Shown here piece after piece: positions 1 to 9,246 of a DNA stretch of 63,938 bases. Source of the DNA: Sporisorium sorghi. Its lineage: Eukaryota; Basidiomycota; Ustilaginomycetes; Ustilaginales; Ustilaginaceae. The stretch is taken from contig JALCCG010000113.1 of NCBI GenBank assembly GCA_023212695.1, forward strand, positions 1 through 63,938, written 5' to 3'. The position numbers were made by a program, and so were the translations under genes. The first letter of the stretch is position 1. Each line of letters begins with the position of its first letter. The notes under the pieces were generated by a model, which saw nothing but the letters and a program-made list of their open reading frames with translations, was not told where the DNA came from and did not search any database.

Positions 1-1988
1 GACATCTTGCGCGCTTGAGCTGCGCCGTTCTTGACTGAGCCCAGCACGGCGGCGGGAGCAGCAGCGTCCCATCCAGGAACTGCGAGGGCGATAAACCTGG
101 TGAGGACCACGTCGCGTTCCTGTCCCAAGTCGAGGGCGCCCGTGACATTCGTGAGGTTTCTTAGCGCCAAGAGGGTCTCCTCAAAGATGGGATCGGTGCA
201 CTTGATGCGCAGGTATCGGGTGAGGACATCGCTGAGCGGAAGTGCTGACGCTCTGAGCATGGACCTTGTGAGACGAAGGCCGTCTCTCTCTGTTGCGTTG
301 GCGAGGGTGTCGATGTCAGCGTCCTGCATGGCCGGAGGTGCTGGTGCAGCGTCCTTGGCGCGAGCGTTGACAAACTTGGAGTAGAGCGGAAGCGCGTACA
401 ATGCCATAGACTGTGTGAGAAGATGACAGGACTGCAGCGCGAGAAGCTGCGGATAGGTCTTTGGCAAAGCTGCTGAAGCGACGTTGGGTGCTTCGATCTT
501 GTCGAGTTGGTCGATGATCTGGATGGAAGGTGAGCTTGCTGAAGACAGCGTCTCCGTTCCTGTTGTTTCAGAAAAGCCATAGACGCCCGACATAGCAGCA
601 CTGGCGACGCCGGCTGCAGCTTCGTAGAGGCCGCTGAAGCTTCTGTCTGAGCTTGGTCGGATCTGGCTCTTGCGAGGACCTTCAGGGGTTTCCTCGAGGG
701 TGCTGCTCTGCATGGACGCATCCTGGGCAAACAGCCTTTCGCCTTGTAGGAGGACACTCTGAACTGTCTCGATGAGCTTGGAAAAGATGGGGAATGATGA
801 CCTGGATGGCTCAGCCGAGTCTTTCGGGGCATGGCTCGAGTCGTACCAGAGCCACAAGTTTCGAAGAAAGACGTCGTCGGAGCATAGACTGCGAAGTACT
901 TCGAGTGCGAGCACTTTCTGCCAGAGCAGGGGTTGAGAGCCTCCATGTGCGGCAAGCTCCTGTGCTGAGGGGTTTACGGTTCGCAGTAGGATTGAGAGAA
1001 GGATCTCGACTTCGAGCACGAGATCCGAGCTGAACTGACGCAGCAGGAGGAAGAGGAGACGCATGAGACGAAGATGGATGGGGAATGCTGGCGGCTCGCT
1101 GAGACTCTTGATGAGAAGTGGGCAGACCTTGGAGCGCAGAAGGAAAAGCAGCTCTGGATGGGAGTTGCCCTGGTTCTTGGTGGAGGTAGCAGAGGCGAAG
1201 AGACGCGGATGGTTCGAGAGGACGCTTTCGATCAACTCGAGCGAAAAGGTTTTGGAGAGTGAGTCGAGAGACAGGAAGGAGGCTGGCTCGGCGTTGGCTA
1301 GGGAGCAAAGGTCTGAAAAGACGAGGTATGCATCGCGCGATGAGGGAAAGAGGGTGACCGGACCCTCTGGAAGATCGACGGACATGGCCGCGAGCGGTGC
1401 GAGGGCAGCGGCTTCCTCGCCTCCTCCTTTGATTCCGTCGAGCACGGCATCCTCTTCCTTGATCTTGTCAAAGACGGCCATGACGCTCTGTCTTAGGGTT
1501 GCAGCGGCAGTGGAACTGACGACGGCAACCTTGCTGCCTTCATGAAGCCTGAATCCGAGCATGAGCGTGTTGGAAAGGTCGGCATTGTGCAAGTTGGGGT
1601 AAGACGAGAGCAGCGCGGATGCGATCTGGAGGATCTTGAGCTGAACATCTACGTCGCTCTTTGTGGGTGGGGTGAGGAGCTTGTTGAGGGTGTTGACGAT
1701 GGTGGGGATGGCAGCGTCCGGTATGAGTCGCTGTAGCAAGATGCGCTGTAGCAGAGCCATTGCAAGCGAGATGACTTTGGGCAGTTTGGTCTCGCAGCTG
1801 AGCAGCACCGGTCGCAGCAGAGGGTGATCCGATGGCGGACTGTCATCGTTGCGTGATGAAGCGAGGAAGCTGTCTCCGTCTGACTTGAGGCGTGTCAGCA
1901 CAGCATCGGCGGCCTGCTTGATCTCGGGATGCTTCCGTCGAGCCTCGGCACCTAGCGAGGTGAGTTCCGAGGTGAGCAGTGAAGCCAT
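1..1988 (-). CDS. MON2: MON2-like Golgi/endosome trafficking scaffold, N-terminal part
   Basis: The minus strand is open without a stop from an ATG at 1988 to the left edge, giving about 662 codons, so the C-terminal part lies outside the window. The start reads MASLLTSELTSLGAEARRKH and is followed by long amphipathic helices typical of the DCB and HUS regions shared by MON2 and the large Sec7 Arf exchange factors. Diagnostic stretches are FRLHEGSKVAVV (about residue 145), RDAYLVFSDLC (about 218) and RSKVCPLLIKSLSE (about 284), which match the MON2 pattern rather than BIG/Sec7. MON2 proteins lack the Sec7 catalytic domain and act as scaffolds with Dop1 and the flippase Neo1 on trans-Golgi and endosomal membranes. 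The visible part has no Sec7 domain, but the region where BIG proteins carry it is only partly covered. The gene is divergent from the plus-strand gene at 3180. Confidence 0.85.
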   Translation of the reverse strand, partial: MASLLTSELTSLGAEARRKHPEIKQAADAVLTRLKSDGDSFLASSRNDDSPPSDHPLLRPVLLSCETKLPKVISLAMALLQRILLQRLIPDAAIPTIVNTLNKLLTPPTKSDVDVQLKILQIASALLSSYPNLHNADLSNTLMLGFRLHEGSKVAVVSSTAAATLRQSVMAVFDKIKEEDAVLDGIKGGGEEAAALAPLAAMSVDLPEGPVTLFPSSRDAYLVFSDLCSLANAEPASFLSLDSLSKTFSLELIESVLSNHPRLFASATSTKNQGNSHPELLFLLRSKVCPLLIKSLSEPPAFPIHLRLMRLLFLLLRQFSSDLVLEVEILLSILLRTVNPSAQELAAHGGSQPLLWQKVLALEVLRSLCSDDVFLRNLWLWYDSSHAPKDSAEPSRSSFPIFSKLIETVQSVLLQGERLFAQDASMQSSTLEETPEGPRKSQIRPSSDRSFSGLYEAAAGVASAAMSGVYGFSETTGTETLSSASSPSIQIIDQLDKIEAPNVASAALPKTYPQLLALQSCHLLTQSMALYALPLYSKFVNARAKDAAPAPPAMQDADIDTLANATERDGLRLTRSMLRASALPLSDVLTRYLRIKCTDPIFEETLLALRNLTNVTGALDLGQERDVVLTRFIALAVPGWDAAAPAAVLGSVKNGAAQARKM

Positions 1989-2558
1989 CTTGTCGTTGTA
2001 GCCTCTGACGCTCGCTCTCGACCCTTTCGCCTAGGACTCTGACTCCGAATCTCGATGGAGAACCAACGGGAAGAAGCTTTCAGTTGGTAGAGTGGATGTT
2101 GATGGTCTCCGAAGCTCGGCGGAACAGATGGAAGAGAGTTGTCGAAGTGGAACCGTGCGTGCGTGCGTGAGCATTGGTGTTGGACCCGAGGTCGTTCTGG
2201 CTGACCCGCCTTTCCCGTGTTCAGGGTCTTCCGTGCGTCATCTTCCTCGGTGCAGAGCGAGGCTTCAGAATTTTCAAAATTGTTACGCCTTGTTGACCGA
2301 ACAAATACGAAATTTTTCTCCGCGATCCGGTCGTTACGCTCTCGAAGGTCGATGATGCCAGAAAAGGGGTCTCGTTGGTCGGTTGTTGCTGGACCCCTTT
2401 TCTTCCTCTCTCTCCCCGCTCTGAGCTTGTCTCAACTCCGAGAACAGACGGACCGCAATCGAGCAAACAAGAGAATCAGACTTTGACAATGGCGGTGGGG
2501 CCAAAGTTAGTTGCTGAAGTGGGCGTCGCTTCGGATCTGAACGAGCTGGTTGGCGCGG

Positions 2559-2586
2559 ATGCAGGATGCAGGTTGCAGGTTGCAGG
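2559..2586. repeat. four tandem copies of the 7-mer WTGCAGG
   Basis: Two copies of ATGCAGG followed by two of TTGCAGG stand head to tail, inside the divergent MON2 / coiled-coil promoter region. Confidence 0.9.
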
Positions 2587-2720
2587 CAAGCTCAACGAAA
2601 GCGGGATGTGAATTCTGAAAATTGTGCGTTCCGCAAAAGGGTCGTTGAGCTGCAGCTCCACTCGGATCGCTTTCGTTGGGCGTTCGCCTGCGTGTGACGC
2701 TTCAAAAGAAAAAGAAAAAG

Positions 2721-2737
2721 AAAAAAAAAAAAAAAAA
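2721..2737. repeat. poly(A) tract, 17 nt
   Basis: A run of 17 A preceded by GAAAAAGAAAAAG, about 440 nt upstream of the start codon at 3180. Confidence 0.9.
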
Positions 2738-3179
2738 GTCACTTCGACCGCGGATGATCCGCACCTCGAAAAAGGGTCATTGCTCGCTTCAGCTTCCCCG
2801 CACCCTCCTCCTTCTCCTTCTCCTCATCTTCCCATACATCATCACCTCCGCCGTTCTTGTCACGGCCTTTGTCTCCATCTCTGTCGGTGGTCACATTCGA
2901 GATCCCGCACAAGACACCGCGCAGCTGCAGTCAACCTGACCTTGCAGCATTGTCACGGCCCGACTTCATTAAAGCTTTTCACAGACCAACCAGCTCGAGA
3001 TTAGACAACTGGCATCTCCAAGCATCTCCCTTTGTTGTTTGTTTACCGACCTGTCACACCCTCATCAGTCTGTATGACCTTGCCGCTCTAGCCACCTCGA
3101 GCTGCGACGACGCTTGCTTCCACCACATCCAACCAAGCTCGCCTTCCTAGGTACCGAACGCAACGTGTCGACTGCAAAG

Positions 3180-5309
3180 ATGGTGTCCGAAGATCACATC
3201 GTCGAAGAAGCGGCTTTGATTCCTGATCATGCAGATGCACAAGCATTGCCGCAAGCCATCCTAGAAGAGCGCACGAAAGCAGCGTCACAAGGGCTCATGG
3301 AAGCGGTCAAGCTCAAACCACGTCATGGCCGCAGCCCTTCCGACTCGAGCGCCAGCCAGCTGTCTTCCGGCTTTGACGAGGAGCGTCCATCTCAAGACGA
3401 GGATGATATCGACAACACGCCCGCCACCTCCTACGGTGGCTTTCTTTCCACTCGCAGCGACGTCTCGGCTGGACCCAAGTCCGACTCCAGTCATCTCTCC
3501 AATGTCGTCCTTCTCAATAGCGGTCTCTCGGTCGCATCCGATGATCCAGCTAGGATGGAAGAGCTCAAGCAAGAAGTTGAAGCGCTCTTTGACAAGTTCC
3601 TCCCCGACTTTCAGGTGCAGCAAGACGACAGCACCGACGAAGCACTGCCTCAGAGCCAGCCAACCTTGCTCAGCCGAAACCTGCCAGCCATCTTGTCCGA
3701 GTTCGAAAGGCAGAGGGACCATCCCTTGATCGACCCAAAAGTCTATAGCCAGCTCGAAGTGTTCGCGGACGAGAACCCGGAAGTGCCCATCTCGTCCAAC
3801 ATGCTCGTCAACCTCATCCATGCACTCGAGTCGAGCGCACACTCTGCCATCACGGACGACGTCGATCTCAACACTTCGCCGCTCATGGACAGGCAGGTCT
3901 CGCATAGCACCGGGAACGACTCGACCCCAATCGCCGCATCCGAAGAGCTGCTGGATTTGAGCCACGACGAATACCTCATCAGAGACACAGACAACAGTCG
4001 CGATTCCTCCCGGGAGCTCAGCGCCGAGGCGGCTGCTATCCTGAATCTCAAGGAGGATCTGCGAATCGAACGAGACAAGAACGATGCACTGCAGCAGACA
4101 CTTTCCGATAAAGAGAGACGTGTCAACACGTTGGAGCACAAGCTCACCACCTCACAAGAGCAATACGAAGAGCTCCTGCTCGAGGAGCAAGCGAGGCTCG
4201 AAGATCTCCACAAGCAGATCCAGACGCTCCGCCGCGAAGAGAAGGAGCTGCGCGCCAAGCAATACGAGCTCCAAGAACAGAACAACGCCTACGAGTCGCA
4301 ACTCACGGCTCTCAATACCCAAATCGAAGGCGCAGAAAAGACCATGGTCAAGCTTCGCAGAGATCTCGAGGAAGAGTCGAGCCAGCTCATCAAGGCAAAG
4401 GCGGATCTGGACCGCCGCGTCAAGGAAGCCAAGGAGCTCTCCGAGTATCTAATCGAATGCGAGCAGGCCAAAGATGTCGCCGAGCAGGCTCAGAGCCAGC
4501 TCCGCCAAGAGCTCGAAAAGGTCCGAGCAGAAGCCAGCAAGCTGCAAGGCTACAAGGAGGAGACCGAAGAGCTGCGTACTACAGTCGACAAGCTCGAGAT
4601 GGAGCTTGACGAGATGCGCCGACTCACGAGCATGCACAGCAAGGATTCGTCGTCTCAGCAGCACAGCAACCCAGCCACCATCACCAGACGCCTTGGCAAC
4701 GAGCTCGCACGAAGCATGGAGCTCGACGGACACAGCTCGGGAGACGAGACACAGGTGGAGGACAAAGACGCCGACACCAGCAACGTCGACGACTTTATCG
4801 AGACTGTCATTCAGCGACGTCGAAGACGAGTGGGCAAGGCTCGCAGGTCGGTCGAGATGGTCACACAGTCGATACAGACCGATGCCGTTGAGGACCCCGT
4901 TGTCGATACGATTGCAGAGGAGCTGCCGCCGACGACTACCTTAAACGCCAAAGTCGACTCGACGCCGTCGCACAGTGTCTTTGCATCTGTCGCGGCAGCT
5001 CTTACTGCAAGGACCACTTCCATCGTGGTGTTGCTCTTCGCCTTTGGTTTGGCCCTCGGTCTGACGCTCAACACGTCACGCGACATCTACCACATCAGCC
5101 ACCAGTCGCTCGATGCAGACGAGTTCCGCAAGCTCAACCATCTCCCCAGCACAGGCCAGACCTACTACTACGATAGTCGCTACCCGAATGCGGTCGTGGG
5201 CAGCAACTTTCTTGACGACTACGTAGGACCGGTGTTGGACACCATGCTGTCGCTGGTCGGCGGCGGTGGCAACCCGTCCAGGCGCCAACAGGGAGGCGTC
5301 GTGTACTAG
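3180..5309 (+). CDS. coiled-coil protein with a C-terminal membrane anchor
   Basis: The ATG at 3180 gives 709 aa; the frame is open further upstream but has no earlier ATG. Residues 1-290 are acidic and Ser-rich. Residues about 300-490 are a long charged coiled coil with heptad character (repeated E/K/L/Q, as in NLKEDLRIERDKNDALQQTL). A basic patch RRRRRVGKARR follows, and one hydrophobic segment at about 613-633 (IVVLLFAFGLALGLTL) leaves a 75-residue tail that is Tyr/Gly-rich and ends in GGVVY. There is no N-terminal signal peptide. The layout fits a protein held by its C-terminal membrane segment with the coil in the cytoplasm. A KASH-type nuclear envelope tether and a golgin (golgin-84/CASP-like) both fit. 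The tail lacks the animal PPPX ending of KASH proteins. I do not recognise the family, so the function stays open. Confidence 0.8.
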   Translation: MVSEDHIVEEAALIPDHADAQALPQAILEERTKAASQGLMEAVKLKPRHGRSPSDSSASQLSSGFDEERPSQDEDDIDNTPATSYGGFLSTRSDVSAGPKSDSSHLSNVVLLNSGLSVASDDPARMEELKQEVEALFDKFLPDFQVQQDDSTDEALPQSQPTLLSRNLPAILSEFERQRDHPLIDPKVYSQLEVFADENPEVPISSNMLVNLIHALESSAHSAITDDVDLNTSPLMDRQVSHSTGNDSTPIAASEELLDLSHDEYLIRDTDNSRDSSRELSAEAAAILNLKEDLRIERDKNDALQQTLSDKERRVNTLEHKLTTSQEQYEELLLEEQARLEDLHKQIQTLRREEKELRAKQYELQEQNNAYESQLTALNTQIEGAEKTMVKLRRDLEEESSQLIKAKADLDRRVKEAKELSEYLIECEQAKDVAEQAQSQLRQELEKVRAEASKLQGYKEETEELRTTVDKLEMELDEMRRLTSMHSKDSSSQQHSNPATITRRLGNELARSMELDGHSSGDETQVEDKDADTSNVDDFIETVIQRRRRRVGKARRSVEMVTQSIQTDAVEDPVVDTIAEELPPTTTLNAKVDSTPSHSVFASVAAALTARTTSIVVLLFAFGLALGLTLNTSRDIYHISHQSLDADEFRKLNHLPSTGQTYYYDSRYPNAVVGSNFLDDYVGPVLDTMLSLVGGGGNPSRRQQGGVVY

Positions 5310-5723
5310 GCTGAGCTGAACTCTCATGACGTACGCAGTGCGTCTGCTCTGTATACCACAATTACCATTCTCCAATGATGGGCAGAACAACAAACGTCAA
5401 TGAACGAAACGAATCTCTCCATTGTATCAGCATCTTCGATCATCGCCCTTCGACCTCCTACGACGCTTGCACATATACCATCCACGACACCTTCTGCATG
5501 CGCTCCATATCTTGCTTACCTTGCCTCGCGTCATCGACGTGCAACCACCAAACACTGTCTTTTAGATCTCTTCACACACACGCTCATTCATTGCACAATC
5601 TTCGATGCTCATGTATCACATCTTGAATGGTAACGATGCTTCGATGCTGCCTTGTCGCGATGTGTTTTGTGGCCATCTGACCGGGTATATGTGTGTGCTT
5701 GGGCATCTTTATCGGATGGCGTC
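5310..5723. other. convergent 3' intergenic region
   Basis: These 414 nt lie between the stop codons of the coiled-coil gene and the Rpr2-type gene. I see no further gene; it should hold both 3' UTRs. Confidence 0.6.
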
Positions 5724-6367
5724 TCACGAACTGCGCGTCTTGTGGTGGCAGAGCGCACAGCAAGCTACGCGCTTCTTTTCTCTCCCTCCCTTCTTCCCCC
5801 TCTTCCCCCTCTTCCCCTTCCCAGCCCCGCTCTGCACCGATGCCAGATTCCACCCGGCCACCAAGGGCAGCTTACACCTTGCACACCGCGGGTTATGCTT
5901 ATTATAAAATCCGGGCACCACCCTCTCCTCCTTCCCCTCTGGCTCCGGCACCACATCGTCTGCCCACAGACACCTCCTGTACTGTAGGGCGTGCAGCTTT
6001 TGCGCGGACCACATGGCGTCCGCGGCGGGGGTGTGCGTCTGCGTGCGCGCCAGGTGGAGGAAGCGCCGCGAGTGGGCAGCGGCGAGGTGCGGGAGGGTGG
6101 GCGCGGCGAGGCGGGCGAGCTGCTCTTGGTGGATGGTTTGGAGGGTGTTCGCTTGGGTTGTGTTTAGGGCTGGTGTGGTCGAGGGGGGTTTGCTGGAGGA
6201 GGAAGGAGGGGGAGAAGAGGACGAGGAGGAGGATGCGGAGACGGCGTTCTTGAACTGCGTTGGTTCGAAAAAGAATTCCCGGGTTAGACGTGCTTCTAGT
6301 GTGCGATCTGTAGTATGGTAGCGAGCTGCAGCATGCTTACCTTGTTCAGCTTGTTCTTGGTCGACAT
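5724..6367 (-). CDS. RPR2: RNase P/MRP protein subunit, Rpr2/Rpp21/Snm1 family
   Basis: The gene has two exons: 6341-6367 (nine codons, MSTKNKLNK) and 5724-6254, split by an 86-nt GT-AG intron (6255-6340, donor GTAAGC, acceptor GCAG, phase 0). The product is 185 aa. A Ser/Pro linker is followed by a helical region, then a four-cysteine zinc site: RCARCKLPLVAGW and, about 36 residues on, CCALCHHKTR. Paired CxxC motifs after a helical hairpin are the hallmark of the Rpr2/Rpp21/Snm1 family, which binds zinc and helps assemble RNase P (tRNA 5' processing) or RNase MRP (rRNA processing) in the nucleus. The sequence does not separate the Rpr2/Rpp21 role from the Snm1 role. A basic Lys/Gly/Arg loop separates the two CxxC pairs. 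It shares a 373-nt divergent promoter with HRD1. Confidence 0.8.
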
Positions 6368-6740
6368 TTCTGGCGTGAAGACGGCTTCGACAGCTCGTGT
6401 GACGGGCGAAGAAAGCAAAGGTGTGAGAAGGTTGGACAAATTTTGGACTCTTCTTCTCGGAACTCGGCTTTGCGTGTCTCTCCACATTTTCCGCCTGCGA
6501 ACCGCACGAGAAGCTTTAACGACACGCGGGTGAGCTGGAACCTTGGACCAGCTCGAGCCCCCACACAGACCAACACTGTCCACAACCAACCACTCTTGAC
6601 ACAACCATCACGACCATCTCTAGCTAGCAACTCACTTTAAGGTCGAAAACATCGTCAATCGCCGTGCATGGAACTTCTCCACGAGCGTGCCTAGCCGCAG
6701 GCACCCTTTACCAGCACATCCATCGACATCATCGCCCATC
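6368..6740. promoter_or_regulatory. divergent RPR2 / HRD1 promoter region
   Basis: These 373 nt lie between two divergent start codons. The HRD1-proximal half is CT/CA-rich, as in other leaders here. No specific site is recognised. Confidence 0.55.
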
Positions 6741-9062
6741 ATGCCGCCAAGCACGTTCATGTCGTGGGTCACGCGCCCGCGCATCTACGCGTACAGCCTG
6801 CTCTCCACTCTCTCCGCCCTCGCCACGGTCAGCATCGCTTTCACGGAGCGGAGCAACTTCTACTCTGCCGTTGTGTTCCTCGGGCGGTCCAACGGGTGTC
6901 TTTTGGTGCTTCTCAACTTCCTGTTCGTCATTGCGCTTGCCTCTGGCCGAATCCTGCAGTTGCTCTACTTCGGGCCGCTGCGGCGGAGCGAGGTGGAGCT
7001 CGTGTGCGAGCGCTCGTGGTACAGCCTCGTCAGCACGCTGCTCGCCGTGTCGATTTTCAGGGACGATTTCAGCGTCTCCTTCGTGATCTTGTTCGGAGTC
7101 TTGCTGTTTCTCAAGATCTTCCATTGGTTGTGCGCCGAGCGCGTGGCGTCCATCATGCAATCTCCGTCGGTGCCGAGGCTGTTTCACGCGCGTATGGTGT
7201 CCGTCCTCTCGACGCTGTTCCTCGCAGATGCGATGCTCGTCGGCTTCTCACTGCACATGTTGCTGGTGAAGAAAATCAAGATCGGAATGATGGTACTCTT
7301 CACATCCGAGTTCATCATCATGACCGCGCTGTTGGGGAATACAGTCGCGCAGTACGTGCTCAACTGCATCGACATGGCACGCGACGAGCCCTGGGAGGCG
7401 AAAAGCCTGTACGTGCTCTACGTCGACCTCGTGCACGACGTGGTCCGGCTCGCAACGCACGGGTACTTCTTCGTGCTGCTCACAAGGATGTATGGAATTC
7501 CGCTGTCGCTTATTCATGATCTGTACAGTGCGGGGAGGAGCTGTACGGTGAAGGTCAAGGCGCTGGTGCGGTACAGGCAGGCGGTGAGGAAGATGGAGAC
7601 CAAGTATCCCAATGCCAGTGCGGCGGATTTGGCGGCTACGGATGGGACGTGTATCATTTGCAGGGAGGATATGGTTGCGGATGATGTGGTGGGTGCGAGT
7701 AGCGGTGGAGATGGTGCTGCTGCCGGGTCGGGTGCGAGTGCGAATCGTGCACCTGCAGCGACAGCGGCAGTTGTGACAAACGTGACGCCGAAGAAGCTCT
7801 CGTGTGGCCACATCTTCCACTTCCGCTGCCTGCGCTCGTGGCTGGAACGGCAACAGAGCTGCCCAACATGCAGAAGGATGATCCTCGAAGACGAGCCGGA
7901 TCCACCCCCGCCACCGCAAGCAGCGCCTCAACCACCGCAGCAGCATCCGCAGCAGCAGCAGGGCCGACCCACACCACCAGACGGCGCCAGCCCAAACGGC
8001 AGCGCAACACCGCCCTCCACCAGCAGCCCAAATGGCGCCACGCCCAATGCGACAACCACCCCAGCAGAACAAGGCTACGACGCCAGACTGCAAACCTTCC
8101 TGCAGCGTCTCCAATCCGATCTGCGCAAGGTGCGCGAAGAGGGCAACCTATCCGCGCGCCAAGCGTCCAGCTCCAGCCGGCGCAGGACGACGCCCGGTCG
8201 CAGCGGCCACTCTACGCCGCGCTTGCCCGCTGCCGCTTTACCCGGCAGCGGTATTTTCACAGGCGTGCCGAGGTTTGGCAGGATGGCGAACGGGGCGAGT
8301 GGGTTTGGAGGTGTGCACTTTGCCGTCGGCGATGGAGGTGATGCGAACGCTGCGGGGTTGGGTGGTGGTGGTGGCGGAGGGGGGCTGTGGATGCCGCCGC
8401 CGCCGTCGGCGCTGTACGCCGGGGGCAGGCGGAGGACGGATGTGCAGCCAGGGTGCGCGGGGGATGGTGCGGGAGACGGTGCAGCAGCAGGTTCACGTGG
8501 GGCCAATGACAGTGACGACGCGGATGCGAAGGGCAAAGGCAAAGCGCGCATCGACGACGATAGCGATGACGAAGCGGAAGCGACAGCAGACCCCGTCGAT
8601 CCGAGAGAAGCTATCCGCCAAGCTACGCTGCGCCGTTTCGGCCCTCCGCCACCCTCTGCCGCCACTTCTACCACTGCAGCCATCACTTCCAGCACCGCAT
8701 CCACCGCAGCTCCTGCCACAGACTCAATCTCAATGATCCCGCTGTTCGACCCCTCCTCCATCTCCGACTTTACCACCGCACACGCATCCTCCCTCCCACA
8801 TCCGCTCTTCCACCAGACAACCGTTGACGGAGAGCAAGCAGACCTCTCCGCCGCACTCAGCGCCAAAACGCACGCCCTCCAGCAGCAGATCGTCCTGCTG
8901 ACGGAAATTCAGTCGCGCATCGACGGCGTCATTGCCGACCTCACGCGCGTGCTCGACGTCGTCGGTGCGTCGAATGCGACGGATGTGCAGCGGCGGGGTG
9001 TTGCAGCGCGGGATGAAGGGGCCGCAGGTGTGGAGCATGTCCAAGATGGCTCTTCTCGCTGA
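6741..9062 (+). CDS. HRD1: HRD1/synoviolin ER-associated RING E3 ubiquitin ligase
   Basis: The first ATG is at 6741 and gives 773 aa. Residues about 1-270 hold several hydrophobic membrane segments (for example FVILFGVLLFLKIFHWLC) with the polar residues typical of HRD1, which forms the ERAD retrotranslocation channel and ubiquitinates misfolded ER proteins. A RING-H2 finger follows: C304, C307, C355, H357, H360, C363, C374 and C377, with the conserved CLRSWLERQQSCPTC. The loop between the second and third zinc ligands is 47 residues, Gly/Ala/Ser-rich, much longer than in animal HRD1 (yeast also has an extended loop). The 390-residue C-terminal tail is Pro/Gln/Ser-rich with a nine-Gly run. 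It ends in a helical segment (about 700-755) that could bind partners. It is divergent from RPR2 and convergent with SET9. Confidence 0.93.
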   Translation: MPPSTFMSWVTRPRIYAYSLLSTLSALATVSIAFTERSNFYSAVVFLGRSNGCLLVLLNFLFVIALASGRILQLLYFGPLRRSEVELVCERSWYSLVSTLLAVSIFRDDFSVSFVILFGVLLFLKIFHWLCAERVASIMQSPSVPRLFHARMVSVLSTLFLADAMLVGFSLHMLLVKKIKIGMMVLFTSEFIIMTALLGNTVAQYVLNCIDMARDEPWEAKSLYVLYVDLVHDVVRLATHGYFFVLLTRMYGIPLSLIHDLYSAGRSCTVKVKALVRYRQAVRKMETKYPNASAADLAATDGTCIICREDMVADDVVGASSGGDGAAAGSGASANRAPAATAAVVTNVTPKKLSCGHIFHFRCLRSWLERQQSCPTCRRMILEDEPDPPPPPQAAPQPPQQHPQQQQGRPTPPDGASPNGSATPPSTSSPNGATPNATTTPAEQGYDARLQTFLQRLQSDLRKVREEGNLSARQASSSSRRRTTPGRSGHSTPRLPAAALPGSGIFTGVPRFGRMANGASGFGGVHFAVGDGGDANAAGLGGGGGGGGLWMPPPPSALYAGGRRRTDVQPGCAGDGAGDGAAAGSRGANDSDDADAKGKGKARIDDDSDDEAEATADPVDPREAIRQATLRRFGPPPPSAATSTTAAITSSTASTAAPATDSISMIPLFDPSSISDFTTAHASSLPHPLFHQTTVDGEQADLSAALSAKTHALQQQIVLLTEIQSRIDGVIADLTRVLDVVGASNATDVQRRGVAARDEGAAGVEHVQDGSSR

Positions 9063-9246
9063 TCTGTGAGCGATGTTCCTCATGCAAAATCACATCCGTT
9101 CGTGTCACAGAGCACATTTCATTCGATTCGATTCAATCGTGCACGCTGGTGTGTGTTTCTGCGTGTGCCATGAGAGAAAGCAAATCCTTGAGTGTGTTGT
9201 TGTGTGTAGAAATACAAGAGAGCATGTTACTGCAAGAGCTGTTGTC

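Larger units (their letters stand above)
1989..3179. promoter_or_regulatory. divergent intergenic region between MON2 and the coiled-coil membrane gene
   Basis: About 1.2 kb separates two divergent start codons and should hold both promoters. It contains a 7-nt tandem repeat at 2559-2586, an A tract at 2721-2737, and a CT-rich stretch (about 2790-2930) of the kind that precedes many start codons in this window. Short open frames here look random and have no recognisable domain. Confidence 0.6.

Noticed and set aside
6255..6340. Alternative TAG acceptor inside the RPR2 intron
   Set aside because: Using the earlier CTAG would put exon 2 out of frame; the CAG at 6255-6257 keeps the frame and the zinc motif.
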